Origin: Thiobacillus denitrificans
GTDB lineage: Bacteria > Pseudomonadota > Gammaproteobacteria > Burkholderiales > Thiobacillaceae
Assembly: GCA_002343685.1 (NCBI GenBank)
Contig: DDRS01000012.1
Span: forward strand, 1-64,000
Direction of reading: 5' to 3'
DNA length: 64,000 nt
Notes under the pieces: model-generated
Told to the model about the DNA's origin: nothing
The model's database searches: none
Seen by the model: only the letters and a program-made list of their open reading frames with translations
Part shown: piece after piece, positions 28,067 through 38,574 of the stretch
Layout: every line of letters starts with the position of its first letter
How positions within the stretch are numbered: position 1 is the first letter of the stretch
Made by a program: the position numbers and the translations under genes

Positions 28067-28903
28067 ATGCAAGTCGTACTGGTATCGGGATTATCGGGCT
28101 CGGGAAAAAGCATCGCCATCGCGGTACTGGAGGACGTCGGCTATTACTGCGTCGACAATCTTCCCCTGGCCATGCTGCAGCCCCTGGTCGGTTACCTGCA
28201 GCGCGAAGGGCACGACCGCATCGCCATCGCCATCGACGCCCGCAGCAGCGCGAGTTTCACGCAGCTGCCGCAGATTGCGGATGCGCTGCGCAATCAGGGC
28301 GCCGACCTGCGAGTCATCTTTCTCGAGGCGAAGACCCTGACGCTGGTCCAGCGCTTTTCCGAAACGCGGCGGCGCCACCCGCTCTCCAGCGATACGGTCT
28401 CGCTGCAGGAAGCCATCCAGCTCGAACGCGAGATGCTGGCCGACATCGCGCCGCTGGCGCACCGCATCGACACCAGCGATCTCTCCGCCGCCGCCTTGCG
28501 CCTGTGGATCAAGGATCTGGTCGGGCAGGACCGCTCGCGCATCACGCTGCTGTTCGAGTCCTTCGGCTTCAAGCACGGCATCCCGCTCGATGCCGACCTG
28601 GTGTTCGACGTGCGCTGCCTGCCCAATCCGCACTACGTGGCCGAACTGCGCCCACTCACCGGGCGCGACCAGCCAGTGAAAGACTTCCTCGAAGACAGCC
28701 CCAACGCCATGGCGCTGCTGGCCGATATCCGCGGCTTCGTGGAAAACTGGCTGCCGTGTTTCATTCGCGACCACCGTGCCTATCTGACGGTCGCCATCGG
28801 CTGCACCGGCGGTCAGCACCGCAGCGTGTATTTCGCGGAAACGCTGGCCGCCGCCTTCCGTGAACGCGAGCAGGTGCTGGTGCGGCACCGCGAACTCAGC
28901 TGA
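28067..28903 (+). CDS. rapZ: RNase adapter / nucleotide-binding protein RapZ
   Basis: In enterics this protein controls glucosamine-6-phosphate synthesis by guiding RNase E to the GlmZ sRNA; the role in this lineage is less clear. Walker A GLSGSGKS is at residues 8-15, then [10 protein letters not shown]. The C-terminal RNA-binding/phosphatase-like part has [14 protein letters not shown] and [15 protein letters not shown]. 278 residues. It begins immediately after the hprK stop. Confidence 0.95.
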   Translation: MQVVLVSGLSGSGKSIAIAVLEDVGYYCVDNLPLAMLQPLVGYLQREGHDRIAIAIDARSSASFTQLPQIADALRNQGADLRVIFLEAKTLTLVQRFSETRRRHPLSSDTVSLQEAIQLEREMLADIAPLAHRIDTSDLSAAALRLWIKDLVGQDRSRITLLFESFGFKHGIPLDADLVFDVRCLPNPHYVAELRPLTGRDQPVKDFLEDSPNAMALLADIRGFVENWLPCFIRDHRAYLTVAIGCTGGQHRSVYFAETLAAAFREREQVLVRHRELS

Positions 28904-29268
28904 TGACGAGCCTGCGCGCCGGCGATCTGGGCGTGCTGCTGACAAGCGGCAGCCTTGTCGTCGCGTTGACGATATGGGCCTGGGGCGGCGACCGCGGCGA
29001 CACGGTCGTCATCCGCGCTGCCGGCCAGGTGGTGGAAACCGCATCGCTTGCCCAAGCCCGAACCTTTGCCGTCGATGGCCCGCTCGGCACGACACATATC
29101 GAGATCGAACCCGGCCGCGCGCGCATTGCGCGCGATCCGTCGCCACGCCAGCTGTGCGTCAAGCAAGGCTGGCTGACGCAATCCGGGCAGGCGGCGCTGT
29201 GCCTTCCCAACCAGGTCAGCCTCGAAATCCGCGGACGGACCACGACCTATGACACGCTCGGTTATTGA
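28903..29268 (+). CDS. NusG-domain-II-like small exported protein
   Basis: 121 residues with an N-terminal hydrophobic anchor at about 8-26. A compact beta-rich domain follows of the kind annotated as NusG domain II, with DTVVIRAAGQVVET, IEPGRARI and a CVKQGWL...CLPNQVSLEI pair of cysteines. It overlaps rapZ by one base and the next gene by 20 bases, so it works with the Gx transporter. Similar pairs occur next to flavin-handling genes, but no such gene is seen here. Molecular function unknown. Confidence 0.75.
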   Translation: MTSLRAGDLGVLLTSGSLVVALTIWAWGGDRGDTVVIRAAGQVVETASLAQARTFAVDGPLGTTHIEIEPGRARIARDPSPRQLCVKQGWLTQSGQAALCLPNQVSLEIRGRTTTYDTLGY

Positions 29269-29812
29269 ACTGCCGGTCCATGCGGACGACCGCCGCATCG
29301 CGCGGCTGGCGGCGTTGGCAATCGGCCTCACGCTCGCAGAAGCCGCACTGCCGAGCCCGGTGCCCGGCGTGAAACCGGGACTCGCCAACATCGTCATCCT
29401 GCTGGTGCTGCTGCAATACGGCTGGCGTGCGGCCGCCTGGGTGTCGGGTCTGCGCGTACTGGCCGGCGGCCTGCTGCTGGGCAGCCTGTTTGCACCCGGT
29501 TTCTGGCTGTCGGCCGCCGGCGCACTCGTCAGCCTGTCGGTGCTGGCGCTGGCACGTTATCTTCCTAGCCGCCATTTCAGCCCGGTCAGCCTGTCGGTGC
29601 TGGCGGCATTCGGCCACATCGGCGGACAGCTCGCACTGGTGGGCATCTGGTTGTTGCCGGCTGCAGCGCTGATCAAGCTGCTGCCCGTGTTTGCCGCCGC
29701 TGCGCTGGTTTTCGGCACGGTTAACGGCCTGATCGTGATACGCATGCTTGCCACCCCAACCCCGGAACCGGGCATGTCACCTGATATTCTGGCAGGCACT
29801 CGCAAGGGATAA
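29249..29812 (+). CDS. Gx transporter family membrane protein
   Basis: 187 residues with five or six hydrophobic segments. The family-typical start reads LAALAIGLTLAEAALPSPVPGVKPGLANIVIL, here split over residues ~16-50. Relatives are often mislabelled heptaprenyl diphosphate synthase component I but look like small ECF-type S components. It overlaps the NusG-II gene by 20 bases. The substrate is unknown; a flavin or isoprenoid link is only suggested by relatives. Confidence 0.75.
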   Translation: MTRSVIELPVHADDRRIARLAALAIGLTLAEAALPSPVPGVKPGLANIVILLVLLQYGWRAAAWVSGLRVLAGGLLLGSLFAPGFWLSAAGALVSLSVLALARYLPSRHFSPVSLSVLAAFGHIGGQLALVGIWLLPAAALIKLLPVFAAAALVFGTVNGLIVIRMLATPTPEPGMSPDILAGTRKG

Positions 29813-29830
29813 GCCGAGCTGTGCGGACGA

Positions 29831-29863
29831 TGTCCGAGAGCGGACACCGCCCGCCCTGCGGGC
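29831..29863. repeat. Two tandem short hairpins before ubiX
   Basis: TGTCCG-AGAG-CGGACA at 29831-29846 and GCCCGC-CCT-GCGGGC at 29849-29863 lie in the 127-base gap between the transporter gene and ubiX. No T tract follows, so they may be a weak terminator or a processing signal. Confidence 0.4.
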
Positions 29864-29939
29864 AACTTCGCGCACCGATCGAGTGCAAATCGCTGTCGCA
29901 TAGTGGATTATTGGCGGCATCCGGGCGACAATCCGCGCC

Positions 29940-30557
29940 ATGCACCCTACCCTGAATACCGTTACCCTTGCGCTCTCCGGCGCCTCCGGCATGGCCTACG
30001 GCCTGCGTCTGCTCGAATGTCTGCTGGCCGCCGACCTGCAGGTCTATCTGCTGGTGTCGCAGGCGGCGCACATCGTCGCCAAGCAGGAACTCGGCGTGGC
30101 ACTGCCTGCACGCGCCAGCGATCTTGAACGGCAGTTGTCGGAAGGCCTGAACACACGCGACGGCCAGTTGCGCGTGTTCGGACGCGAGGACTGGAATGCG
30201 CCGGTCGCATCCGGATCCAACCCGGCCGATGCGATGGTGGTCTGCCCGTGTTCGATGGGCACGCTCGCCGCCATCGCCCACGGCTTGTCCGACAACCTGA
30301 TCGAACGCGCCGCCGACGTGATGCTGAAAGAGCAGCGGAAGCTCATCCTCGTTCCTCGCGAAGCGCCGTTTTCCACCCTGCACCTGGAGAACATGCTGAC
30401 GCTGTCGCGGATGAACGCAGTCATCCTGCCGGCCAATCCCGGCTTCTATCATCAGCCGCAGTCGGTCGCCGACATCGTCGATTTCGTCGTCGCGCGAATT
30501 CTCGACCAGCTCGGCGTCCAGCACGAACTCATGGCACGCTGGGGCGACAACCGGTGA
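29940..30557 (+). CDS. ubiX: Flavin prenyltransferase UbiX
   Basis: Makes prenylated FMN, the cofactor of UbiD decarboxylase in ubiquinone synthesis. The flavodoxin-like start has [17 protein letters not shown]. The [17 protein letters not shown] loop and the [18 protein letters not shown] segment are family hallmarks. 205 residues. Its stop overlaps the next gene's GTG start. No ubiD is in the window. Confidence 0.95.
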   Translation: MHPTLNTVTLALSGASGMAYGLRLLECLLAADLQVYLLVSQAAHIVAKQELGVALPARASDLERQLSEGLNTRDGQLRVFGREDWNAPVASGSNPADAMVVCPCSMGTLAAIAHGLSDNLIERAADVMLKEQRKLILVPREAPFSTLHLENMLTLSRMNAVILPANPGFYHQPQSVADIVDFVVARILDQLGVQHELMARWGDNR

Positions 30558-31150
30558 ACGCCGCCGCCAAATTGACCAGCCTGCCGCTGTTTCCGCTGAA
30601 CACCGTGGTGTTTCCCGGCGGCAGGATGCCGTTGCGGATTTTCGAGCAGCGCTACATCGACATGGTGAAGCAGGCGATCGCCGACGACAGCCCGTTCGGC
30701 ATCTGCGCCATCCGGGAAGGCAAGGAGACCGGCACGCCCGCCGTACCCTATTCGATTGGCACGCGAGTCCGCATCACCGATTGGGACATGCCCGAAACCG
30801 GCATCCTGCATATCGACACCCAGGCCGACACACGGTTCGTCATCCGCCACACCCAGGTCGAACCCAGCGGACTGCTTATCGGAACGGTGGACGAAGTCAG
30901 TGCCGAACCGGCCAGCGCGATCCCTCACGACCTCGAACTGGCCGTGGAAATCCTGCGCCACATCATCAGCGAGTACGGTCACGCGCACTTCCCTGCCCCG
31001 CATGCATTCGACGATGCCGTATGGGTCAGCTACCGGCTGTCCGAAGTGCTGCCGCTGAAGCTCAGCGTCAAGCAGAACCTGCTGGAAATGAACGACAGCG
31101 TGACGCGCATGCGCATCCTCACCGAATTCCTCAAGCGGCAGATCAACTGA
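30554..31150 (+). CDS. Lon N-terminal (LON substrate-binding) domain protein
   Basis: 198 residues consisting of the Lon-protease N-terminal domain alone: [29 protein letters not shown] at the start, no AAA or protease part. Stand-alone versions are common in proteobacteria and of uncertain function, perhaps substrate recognition. Start is GTG 30554, overlapping the ubiX stop (GTGA); reading further upstream in this frame would run through ubiX. The next gene overlaps its stop by one base. Confidence 0.88.
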   Translation: MNAAAKLTSLPLFPLNTVVFPGGRMPLRIFEQRYIDMVKQAIADDSPFGICAIREGKETGTPAVPYSIGTRVRITDWDMPETGILHIDTQADTRFVIRHTQVEPSGLLIGTVDEVSAEPASAIPHDLELAVEILRHIISEYGHAHFPAPHAFDDAVWVSYRLSEVLPLKLSVKQNLLEMNDSVTRMRILTEFLKRQIN

Positions 31151-31701
31151 TGGCGCGCTTCTATCCCGCCCTCGAAGAAAAACACCGCGCCTTCATCGCC
31201 GCGCAGCAAATGTTTTTTACTGCCACCGGCACTGCCACGAGCCGTCTCAACCTGTCGCCCAAGGGCATGGACAGCCTGCGCGTATTGTCCGACGCCCGCG
31301 TCGCCTACCTCGACCTCACCGGCAGCGGCAATGAAACCGCGGCCCATCTCGCCCACGATGGCCGCATGACGCTGATGTGGTGCAGCTTCGATGCCGATCC
31401 ATTGATCCTGCGTCTGTACGGACGCGGCCACGCCGTGCGCAGACAGGATCCGGAGTGGGGCGAACTCCGCCGCCATTTCCCTGCTCTTCCCGGCGAACGC
31501 CAGATCATCGTGCTCGACGTCGAATCGGTGCAGACCTCGTGCGGTTACGCCGTGCCGCGCTACACCTATGCGGGTGAACGCGACACCCTGGCACGCTGGG
31601 CCGAGAAAAAAGGACCGGTCGGCCTGCTCGATTATTGGCGCGAGAAAAACCAGATCAGCATCGACGGTCTGCCCACCGGACTATTGGAGGATACGAAATG
31701 A
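31150..31701 (+). CDS. Pyridoxamine-5'-phosphate-oxidase-fold protein
   Basis: 183 residues resembling the split-barrel PNPOx-like flavin/heme-binding family: YPALEEKHRAFIAAQQMFF, then RLNLSPKGMDSLRVL, and AYLDLTGSGNETAAHL. Members bind FMN or F420-like cofactors and have assorted activities; the substrate cannot be read. Start ATG overlaps the previous stop by one base. The lipoprotein gene overlaps its end by 4 bases. Confidence 0.82.
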   Translation: MARFYPALEEKHRAFIAAQQMFFTATGTATSRLNLSPKGMDSLRVLSDARVAYLDLTGSGNETAAHLAHDGRMTLMWCSFDADPLILRLYGRGHAVRRQDPEWGELRRHFPALPGERQIIVLDVESVQTSCGYAVPRYTYAGERDTLARWAEKKGPVGLLDYWREKNQISIDGLPTGLLEDTK

Positions 31702-31904
31702 AAGGGTTCCTGATCCCCCCGCTTGCGCTGCTCCTGTCCGCCTGCAATCCTACGCCACCCCCACAACCCAAAACCGAAGACAAGCCCACCCCGGTCTTCG
31801 ACACGCAGATCCAGTCCGTCAGAAAAGCCCAGGCCGTGGAAGCTCAGGTCATGGACGCCGCCGATGCACAACGCAAGCAGATCGACAACGCGACGCAGCA
31901 ATAA
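31698..31904 (+). CDS. Small lipoprotein, function unknown
   Basis: 68 residues. The signal ends in LLLSAC with the lipidated Cys near residue 16. A Pro-rich linker and a short Ala/Gln-rich helix follow (KAQAVEAQVMDAADAQRKQ). ATTGGAGG at 31683-31690 gives a good ribosome site for ATG 31698, so the longer reading from 31635 is not needed. I do not recognise a family. Confidence 0.75.
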   Translation: MKGFLIPPLALLLSACNPTPPPQPKTEDKPTPVFDTQIQSVRKAQAVEAQVMDAADAQRKQIDNATQQ

Positions 31905-31933
31905 GGCCGTGGAACCGGGCGGCTACAGCCACA

Positions 31934-32662
31934 TCAGGATTCGATCAAGCACTGCACCACTGCTCCAGCCAGCATCAAGCCGAACAAAGGCGGCATGTAG
32001 CTGATGGTGCCGTTGACCGCACGGTCGCGGCCTCTGCCCTCGACCGGCTGCGGTGGCAAGGGTGGCCGCCCCGCCTCGTCGGAAAACACGGTGAGCACGC
32101 CTTTGGGAATGCCGCGTTTCCTGAGCCGCTTGCGCATCACCGAGGCGAGCGGGCACATGCTGGTTTTCGAAATGTCGGCAATTTTTATCCGGGTGGGATC
32201 GAGCTTGTTGCCGGCCCCCATGCTGGAAGCAACCTTGAGGCCGCGCTCGACGCTGCTGGCAACCAGCGCAACCTTGCAATTGAGCGAGTCGATGCAATCG
32301 ACAACGAAATCGACGTCGGCAGGCACCATATCGGCCACGGTTTCGGGGATGAGGAATTCGCGAATCACGGTCAGTTCGCACGTCGGGTTGATGTCGCGGA
32401 TACGCGCGCCCATCAATTCGGCTTTCGGCTGCCCCACGGTGGACAGCAAGGCGGGCAGTTGGCGATTGATGTTCGACACGGCGACCACATCGTGGTCGAT
32501 CAGCGTCAACCGTCCCACCCCGGCGCGCGCCAGCGCCTCGGCACAATACGAACCGACGCCGCCCAGGCCTGCCACCAGCACGTGCGCCTGCGCAAGTCGC
32601 GCCTGCTCGCCGGCATCGAGCAGAATCCGTGTGCGTTCGAATTGCGGCAGGCTTGCGTCCAT
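31934..32662 (-). CDS. tcdA: tRNA threonylcarbamoyladenosine dehydratase
   Basis: E1-like enzyme that cyclises t6A37 to ct6A in tRNA. The ATP-binding loop HVLVAGLGGVGSYCAEALAR is near residue 30, DHDVVAVSNINRQLPA near 56, and VVDCIDSLNCKVAL near 120. The conserved late SVMRKRLRKRGIPKGVLTVFSDE segment is present. 242 residues, normal. It is divergent from the DUF2905 gene, 16 bases away. Confidence 0.93.
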   Translation of the reverse strand: MDASLPQFERTRILLDAGEQARLAQAHVLVAGLGGVGSYCAEALARAGVGRLTLIDHDVVAVSNINRQLPALLSTVGQPKAELMGARIRDINPTCELTVIREFLIPETVADMVPADVDFVVDCIDSLNCKVALVASSVERGLKVASSMGAGNKLDPTRIKIADISKTSMCPLASVMRKRLRKRGIPKGVLTVFSDEAGRPPLPPQPVEGRGRDRAVNGTISYMPPLFGLMLAGAVVQCLIES

Positions 32663-32678
32663 CGGCTAGAATCCCCTC

Positions 32679-32879
32679 ATGATGAAATGGCTGGTCACAC
32701 TCGTTCTGGCGTTGTTGGTATTGGGCCTGCTCACCCCCTGGCTCAATCGGCTGGGCCTGGGCAGGCTGCCCGGCGACGTTCAGATCCGGCATAAACGAGG
32801 CGTATTCTACTTCCCCTTCGCCAGTGTCATTCTCATGTCGCTGGCGCTCTCGCTGCTCGTCCATCTGTTCGGCCGATGA
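32679..32879 (+). CDS. DUF2905 small membrane protein
   Basis: 66 residues with two hydrophobic segments (residues ~4-20 and ~46-63) flanking the conserved RLPGDVQIRHKRGVFYFPF. This is the DUF2905 pattern. Function unknown. An alternative start is the second codon, also ATG. greB begins 34 bases after its stop. Confidence 0.88.
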   Translation: MMKWLVTLVLALLVLGLLTPWLNRLGLGRLPGDVQIRHKRGVFYFPFASVILMSLALSLLVHLFGR

Positions 32880-32913
32880 ACAAGACGCCCGCCCACAGGA
32901 TGCCTGCCCAAAA

Positions 32914-33474
32914 ATGAACAAGGCATTCGTCAAGGAAACCGACGCACCGGATGCGGACGAGGACGAGATCGATGCGCCCGCGCTCCCTGCCGGGTCGAAG
33001 AACTACATGACGCCCGCAGGCTACGCGCAGCTCGATGCCGAATTCAACCAGCTGTGGAAAGTCGAACGCCCCAAACTGGTGGAAACCATCTCGTGGGCGG
33101 CCAGCAACGGCGACCGCTCCGAAAACGGCGACTACATCTACGGCAAGAAGCGTCTGCGCGAAGTCGATCGACGCATCCGTTTTTTATCCAAGCGTCTGGA
33201 GCACGCCGATGTCGTCGACCCGGCCACCCGCGAGGATACTGACCAGGTGTTCTTCGGCGCCACCGTCACGATCGCGGATGAAGACGGCAGCGAATCCACC
33301 TTCGCCATCGTCGGCGTCGACGAAGCCGATGCCGGGCGCGGGCGCATCGCCTGGATCTCGCCGATGGCGCGCGCACTCCTAAAAGCGCGCGAAGGCGACA
33401 CCGTCAGCGTCCAGACGCCCGAAGGGCGGCGCGAAGTCGACATCGTCGCGGTACGCTACCAGGCCATCGATTGA
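32914..33474 (+). CDS. greB: Transcription elongation factor GreB
   Basis: Rescues backtracked RNA polymerase by stimulating transcript cleavage. A coiled-coil N domain (residues ~30-105) carries NYMTPAGYAQLDAEFNQLW and the acidic tip NGDRSENGDYIYGKKRLRE. The FKBP-like C domain ends with EGRREVDIVAVRYQ. The GDYIYGKK sequence marks GreB rather than GreA. I chose ATG 32914 over an in-frame start at 32824, which overlaps the DUF2905 gene. Confidence 0.94.
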   Translation: MNKAFVKETDAPDADEDEIDAPALPAGSKNYMTPAGYAQLDAEFNQLWKVERPKLVETISWAASNGDRSENGDYIYGKKRLREVDRRIRFLSKRLEHADVVDPATREDTDQVFFGATVTIADEDGSESTFAIVGVDEADAGRGRIAWISPMARALLKAREGDTVSVQTPEGRREVDIVAVRYQAID

Positions 33475-33542
33475 TCCACCATGACCACAGCCACCTGTGC
33501 CTGGCCGGCCCCTCTGTCCCTTATCGATTTCTTGATGCCCTG

Positions 33543-33932
33543 ATGAAACCAGCCCCGCTTGCCGCCAGCCTCTTCCTGTTCACCGCACTTGTCGCCTGCG
33601 GCAAGGACGCGCCCTCCGGCGCTGAACGTGCTGCCGCTCCCGCATCGACCGCCCCGGGACCTGCCGATATCCTGACAGCGCTACCGCACGACACCCGGCC
33701 TTACGGACTCGACGTCTACACAGCAAAGTGTGCGAGCTGCCATGGTGACCTCGGACAGGGCGTCGCGACGAACCCCGTGCTCAAAGGCATGACACGCGCC
33801 GCGATGTATCAGAAACTGCTGGACTATCGCGCCGGCAAGGCCCAGGGCGCACAACCGGCTGCCATGGCGAAAGCGGTAGCGCGCCTGAGTGATGCCGAAC
33901 TCGCGGCGGCATCGGTTTACGCGGGGGAATAG
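33543..33932 (+). CDS. Lipoprotein monohaem cytochrome c
   Basis: 129 residues with a lipoprotein signal (LFLFTALVACG, Cys near residue 19). One haem site CASCHG is near residue 62, with a probable Met ligand in the PAAMAKAVARLSDAEL region. It is of the small class I (c5/cbb3-like) type. Probably membrane-tethered and periplasmic, carrying single electrons; the partner is not evident. ATG 33543 is chosen because the upstream extension to 33471 precedes the signal peptide. Confidence 0.88.
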   Translation: MKPAPLAASLFLFTALVACGKDAPSGAERAAAPASTAPGPADILTALPHDTRPYGLDVYTAKCASCHGDLGQGVATNPVLKGMTRAAMYQKLLDYRAGKAQGAQPAAMAKAVARLSDAELAAASVYAGE

Positions 33933-33971
33933 CGCACTTGCCGGCCGCCACACCCCGCGAGCAGGAAACCG

Positions 33972-34814
33972 TCAGTTCAGCGCGCTGGCCAGCAGGCGCC
34001 GGTAACGACTCACCAGTTCGTCGCCGCCCAGCAAGTTGAAGACCGACAGCAAGGTCTTGCGGCCGACATCGTCCTCGAAGCCGCGATCACGACGGACGAT
34101 TTCCAGCAGCTGATCCATCCCCGCTTCGTACTGTCCGGCCGCAACCAGTAGGTTGGCGAGCTTCAGCCGCGCCTCCAGATCGTTTTCGTTCGCTGCCACC
34201 CGCGAGCGCAAGGCTGCTTCGTCTTCGCCGGCCACACCCATGAATTGCAGGCGCGCCTTCAAGGCAGGCACGCGCGGATCGGCGTCATCCGGCACGCTTC
34301 CGATCAGGCGACGGGCCTCCTCGGCCTCGTTCAGGTCAAGCATGATTTCCACCGCGTCGAGCCGGACACCGAGATGGGCGGGATCGATTCTCGAGGCATC
34401 GGCCAGCAATTGCAGCGCGCCGGGTGCATCGCCCGCATGGCGGGCGTCGGCCGCTTGGCGACGCAGTTCGTCCGCCGGGCCGGGAACGAGCCGGTCGAGA
34501 AAGGCCCGTACCTCGCCTTCAGGCAACGCACCGGAAAATTCGTCGACCGGTTCGCCATCGACGAAGGCCTTGACGCTGGGAATACCGCGCACGCCGTAGC
34601 GTGCCGCGAGCTCCTGGTTCTCGTCCGAATTGACCTTGGCGAGCAGGAACTTGCCGCCATATTCGGCCGCGAGTTTTTCCAGGATGGGCTTCAGCTGCTT
34701 GCACGGGCCGCACCAGGGCGCCCAGAAGTCGACCACCACCGGGCGATGCTTCGATTCTTCGAGGACGCGTTGCGAAAAGTCGGCGAGGCCGACGTCGAGA
34801 GCATGTTCGGACAT
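33972..34814 (-). CDS. Thioredoxin-TPR protein (CnoX/YbbN-like) with intact CGPC
   Basis: 280 residues. An N-terminal thioredoxin domain (1-110) has the full WCGPC active site near residue 35, followed by TPR-like helices to the end. The layout is that of CnoX/YbbN, a chaperone-redox protein that protects clients and hands them to GroEL in E. coli. The E. coli protein lacks a complete CxxC, while this one should be redox active. It lies 39 bases downstream of purB on the same strand. Confidence 0.9.
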   Translation of the reverse strand: MSEHALDVGLADFSQRVLEESKHRPVVVDFWAPWCGPCKQLKPILEKLAAEYGGKFLLAKVNSDENQELAARYGVRGIPSVKAFVDGEPVDEFSGALPEGEVRAFLDRLVPGPADELRRQAADARHAGDAPGALQLLADASRIDPAHLGVRLDAVEIMLDLNEAEEARRLIGSVPDDADPRVPALKARLQFMGVAGEDEAALRSRVAANENDLEARLKLANLLVAAGQYEAGMDQLLEIVRRDRGFEDDVGRKTLLSVFNLLGGDELVSRYRRLLASALN

Positions 34815-34853
34815 GGAACCTCCGCGTGAATCCGTGACGAGGGTCGGCCGGGC

Positions 34854-36239
<1,386 letters not shown>

Positions 36240-36368
36240 CTAACAGGGCGCCTTGGGGCGCGTGCACCCCGAATTATCCACGAGAACGGGCATCAAGCGG
36301 GCGCACGCATACCATTCGCGCATTCCACCCGTCCTCCTGTCCCACGTGGCGCGCTCTACAATCCGTAC

Positions 36369-36926
36369 ATGAATATTGCCGCCCTCATCGCACAGTATGG
36401 CTATGCCGCCGTATTCCTCGGTGCCCTGTTCGAAGGCGAATCCGTGCTGCTGCTGGCCGGTTATGCGGCACATCGCGGCTATCTCGATTTTCCCGTGTTG
36501 ACTGTCGTGGCGGGGGTGGGCGCGATGACGGGTGATCAATTCTTTTTCTGGCTCGGACGCCGTCACGGGCAAGCGCTGCTGGCACGTCGTCCAGTCTGGC
36601 GCAGCAAGGTCGAATATGCGCTCGAGCTCATCCAGCGACACCCGGTCGGCATCATTCTGGTGATGCGGTTCATGTGGGGTTTGCGTATCGCCCTACCCGT
36701 CGCAGTCGGACTCAGCGACGTGGCACGCTGGCGCTTTTTCTGGCTCAACCTTGCGTCCGCCGCGCTGTGGGCGCCTCTGGTAGGCGGTGCCGGCTACGTA
36801 TTCGGTGCCCTGCTGAGCAGCCACCTGGCCGTGCTGCATCAGGTCGAACACTGGGTTATGCTCGGCCTGGTGGTCGTCCTGCTGGCCTTACGCGGCTTTC
36901 TGCATTCACGTCATACCCGATCATGA
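36369..36926 (+). CDS. DedA-family membrane protein
   Basis: 185 residues with the DedA/SNARE-associated pattern: ALFEGESVLLLAGYAAHRGYLDF, GDQFFFWLGRRHG and RFMWGLRIALPVAVGLS. Several hydrophobic segments. DedA proteins support membrane homeostasis, and some act as lipid scramblases/flippases. ATG 36369 starts it; the longer in-frame reading from 35832 is antisense to purB. Its stop overlaps the DUF1345 gene start. Confidence 0.9.
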   Translation: MNIAALIAQYGYAAVFLGALFEGESVLLLAGYAAHRGYLDFPVLTVVAGVGAMTGDQFFFWLGRRHGQALLARRPVWRSKVEYALELIQRHPVGIILVMRFMWGLRIALPVAVGLSDVARWRFFWLNLASAALWAPLVGGAGYVFGALLSSHLAVLHQVEHWVMLGLVVVLLALRGFLHSRHTRS

Positions 36927-37603
36927 AATTTCTGCTGCCCTATCCGCACCGTGAGCTTCACCCCATAGCCCGCCTGCGCGCATGGCACCGGCTGTCGCTT
37001 GCGTTGACGCTCGGCGTTCTGGGTGCGGCATCAACGTATGCCGACGTATGGGAAACGCGGCTGCTGGCCGGTTGGCTGGCCGGCAGCCTGATGTACCTGG
37101 TGCTGGTATGGTGGGGCGTGGGACGGCTCGATACCGCCCAAACCCGGCTGCGCGCTTCCAGCGAGGACCCCGGCGCCACCGCACTGTATGGCGTGCTCAT
37201 CGCGGCATCGTGGGTCAGCCTGATCGGCGTGTTCCTGGTTACCGATGCGGCCAAGACGTCGACGGGAATGGTCCGGGGATGGCATATCGTCCTCGCGCTC
37301 GGCACGCTGGCTTCGACCTGGCTCTTGATCCAGACCCTGTTCGCGCTGCGTTATGCGCGCCACTACTACCGGTCGCATGCGGGCAAGGACACAGGCGGGC
37401 TGGCGTTTCCCGGCGCGGCGCCCGGCTACGCCGATTTTGGATACTTCGCAGCGGTCATCGGCATGACCTCGCAGGTGGCCGACGTCGCGATCACCACGAC
37501 GGCAATGCGCCGGCTGGTGCTGGTGCACGGCCTGGTGTCGTTCAGCTTCAATCTGCTGGTGCTGGCGCTGACGATCAATCTCGTCGCCAGCGCGCTGGGG
37601 TAG
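36923..37603 (+). CDS. DUF1345 membrane protein
   Basis: 226 residues, about five hydrophobic segments, with the conserved WHIVLALGTLASTWLLIQTLFALRYARHYY and a following GYADFGYFAAVIGMTSQVADV. These identify DUF1345. Function unknown. It overlaps the DedA gene by 4 bases, so they form a two-gene unit. It converges with recR. Confidence 0.87.
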   Translation: MKFLLPYPHRELHPIARLRAWHRLSLALTLGVLGAASTYADVWETRLLAGWLAGSLMYLVLVWWGVGRLDTAQTRLRASSEDPGATALYGVLIAASWVSLIGVFLVTDAAKTSTGMVRGWHIVLALGTLASTWLLIQTLFALRYARHYYRSHAGKDTGGLAFPGAAPGYADFGYFAAVIGMTSQVADVAITTTAMRRLVLVHGLVSFSFNLLVLALTINLVASALG

Positions 37604-37635
37604 GCGCGGTCAGACGGCGCGCCAGTCGCGCTATC

Positions 37636-38229
37636 TCAAACGGTCCGCCGATCGCGGACGGCCTGCGCCAGCGTACCGCTGTCGACATACTCCAGCTCGC
37701 CGCCCACCGGCACCCCGCGCGCCAGCCGACTGACCTTGAGGCCGCGCGCCTTCAGCAGTTCGCCGATCGTGTGCGCGGTCGCCTCGCCTTCCGGCGTGAA
37801 GTTGGTTGCCAGGATCACTTCCTCGACCACGCCGTCGAGCGCACGGCTGATCAGGCGGTCGAGGTGGATCTCGCGCGGGCCGATGCCGTCGAGCGGGGAT
37901 AACCGGCCCATCAGCACGAAATACAGGCCGCCGTAGCTTTGCGTAGCCTCCATCATGTTGAAATCGGCCGGCATCTCGACCACCGCCAGTTGCCGTTTGT
38001 CGCGGTTCGGACTGGCGCAGACTTCGCACACTTCCGCCTCGGAGAAGTTGTTGCACAGGCGGCAATGATGCAGATGCGTCAGCGCATGATTGAGCGCGCC
38101 GGCCAGCGCCTCGGCGCCGCGCCGATCGCGCTGCAGCAGATGGTAGGCCATGCGTGCCGCCGACTTGGGGCCGACGCCGGGCAGCACGCGCAGGGCAATG
38201 ATCAGGTTTTCCAGCGCGGCCGGTTGCAT
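37636..38229 (-). CDS. recR: Recombination protein RecR
   Basis: Works with RecF/RecO to load RecA at gaps. 197 residues: an HhH-like N terminus ([19 protein letters not shown]), a four-Cys zinc finger ([16 protein letters not shown]) near residue 57, and a Toprim domain ([28 protein letters not shown]). Last of the dnaX-ebfC-recR set. Confidence 0.96.
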   Translation of the reverse strand: MQPAALENLIIALRVLPGVGPKSAARMAYHLLQRDRRGAEALAGALNHALTHLHHCRLCNNFSEAEVCEVCASPNRDKRQLAVVEMPADFNMMEATQSYGGLYFVLMGRLSPLDGIGPREIHLDRLISRALDGVVEEVILATNFTPEGEATAHTIGELLKARGLKVSRLARGVPVGGELEYVDSGTLAQAVRDRRTV

Positions 38230-38247
38230 CTCGTTGTTTCTATCCGA

Positions 38248-38574
38248 TCAAAAAGGCAGCTTCATCCCCGGCGGAATCGGCAAGCCGGCGGTCACGCTGC
38301 CCATTTTTTCCTGCACCGTGGATTCGACCTTGCGCACCGCGTCGTTCACTGCCGCGGCCACCAGGTCTTCCAGCATCTCCTTGTCGTCGCCCATCAGGCT
38401 GGGATCGATGGTGACGCGGCGCACGTCATATTTGCAGGTCATCACGACCTTGACCATGCCGGCGCCGCTCTGCCCCTCGATTTCGATTTCGGCCAGCTTG
38501 GCCTGCATCTTGGCCATGTTTTCCTGCACCTGCTGGACCTGCTTCATCATGTTGCCGATGCCGCCCTTCATCAT
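38248..38574 (-). CDS. YbaB/EbfC nucleoid-associated protein
   Basis: 108 residues, [22 protein letters not shown] at the start, then the conserved [20 protein letters not shown] and [13 protein letters not shown]. It binds DNA as a dimer with a tweezer shape. It overlaps the dnaX end by 4 bases and precedes recR, the conserved arrangement. Confidence 0.94.
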   Translation of the reverse strand: MMKGGIGNMMKQVQQVQENMAKMQAKLAEIEIEGQSGAGMVKVVMTCKYDVRRVTIDPSLMGDDKEMLEDLVAAAVNDAVRKVESTVQEKMGSVTAGLPIPPGMKLPF

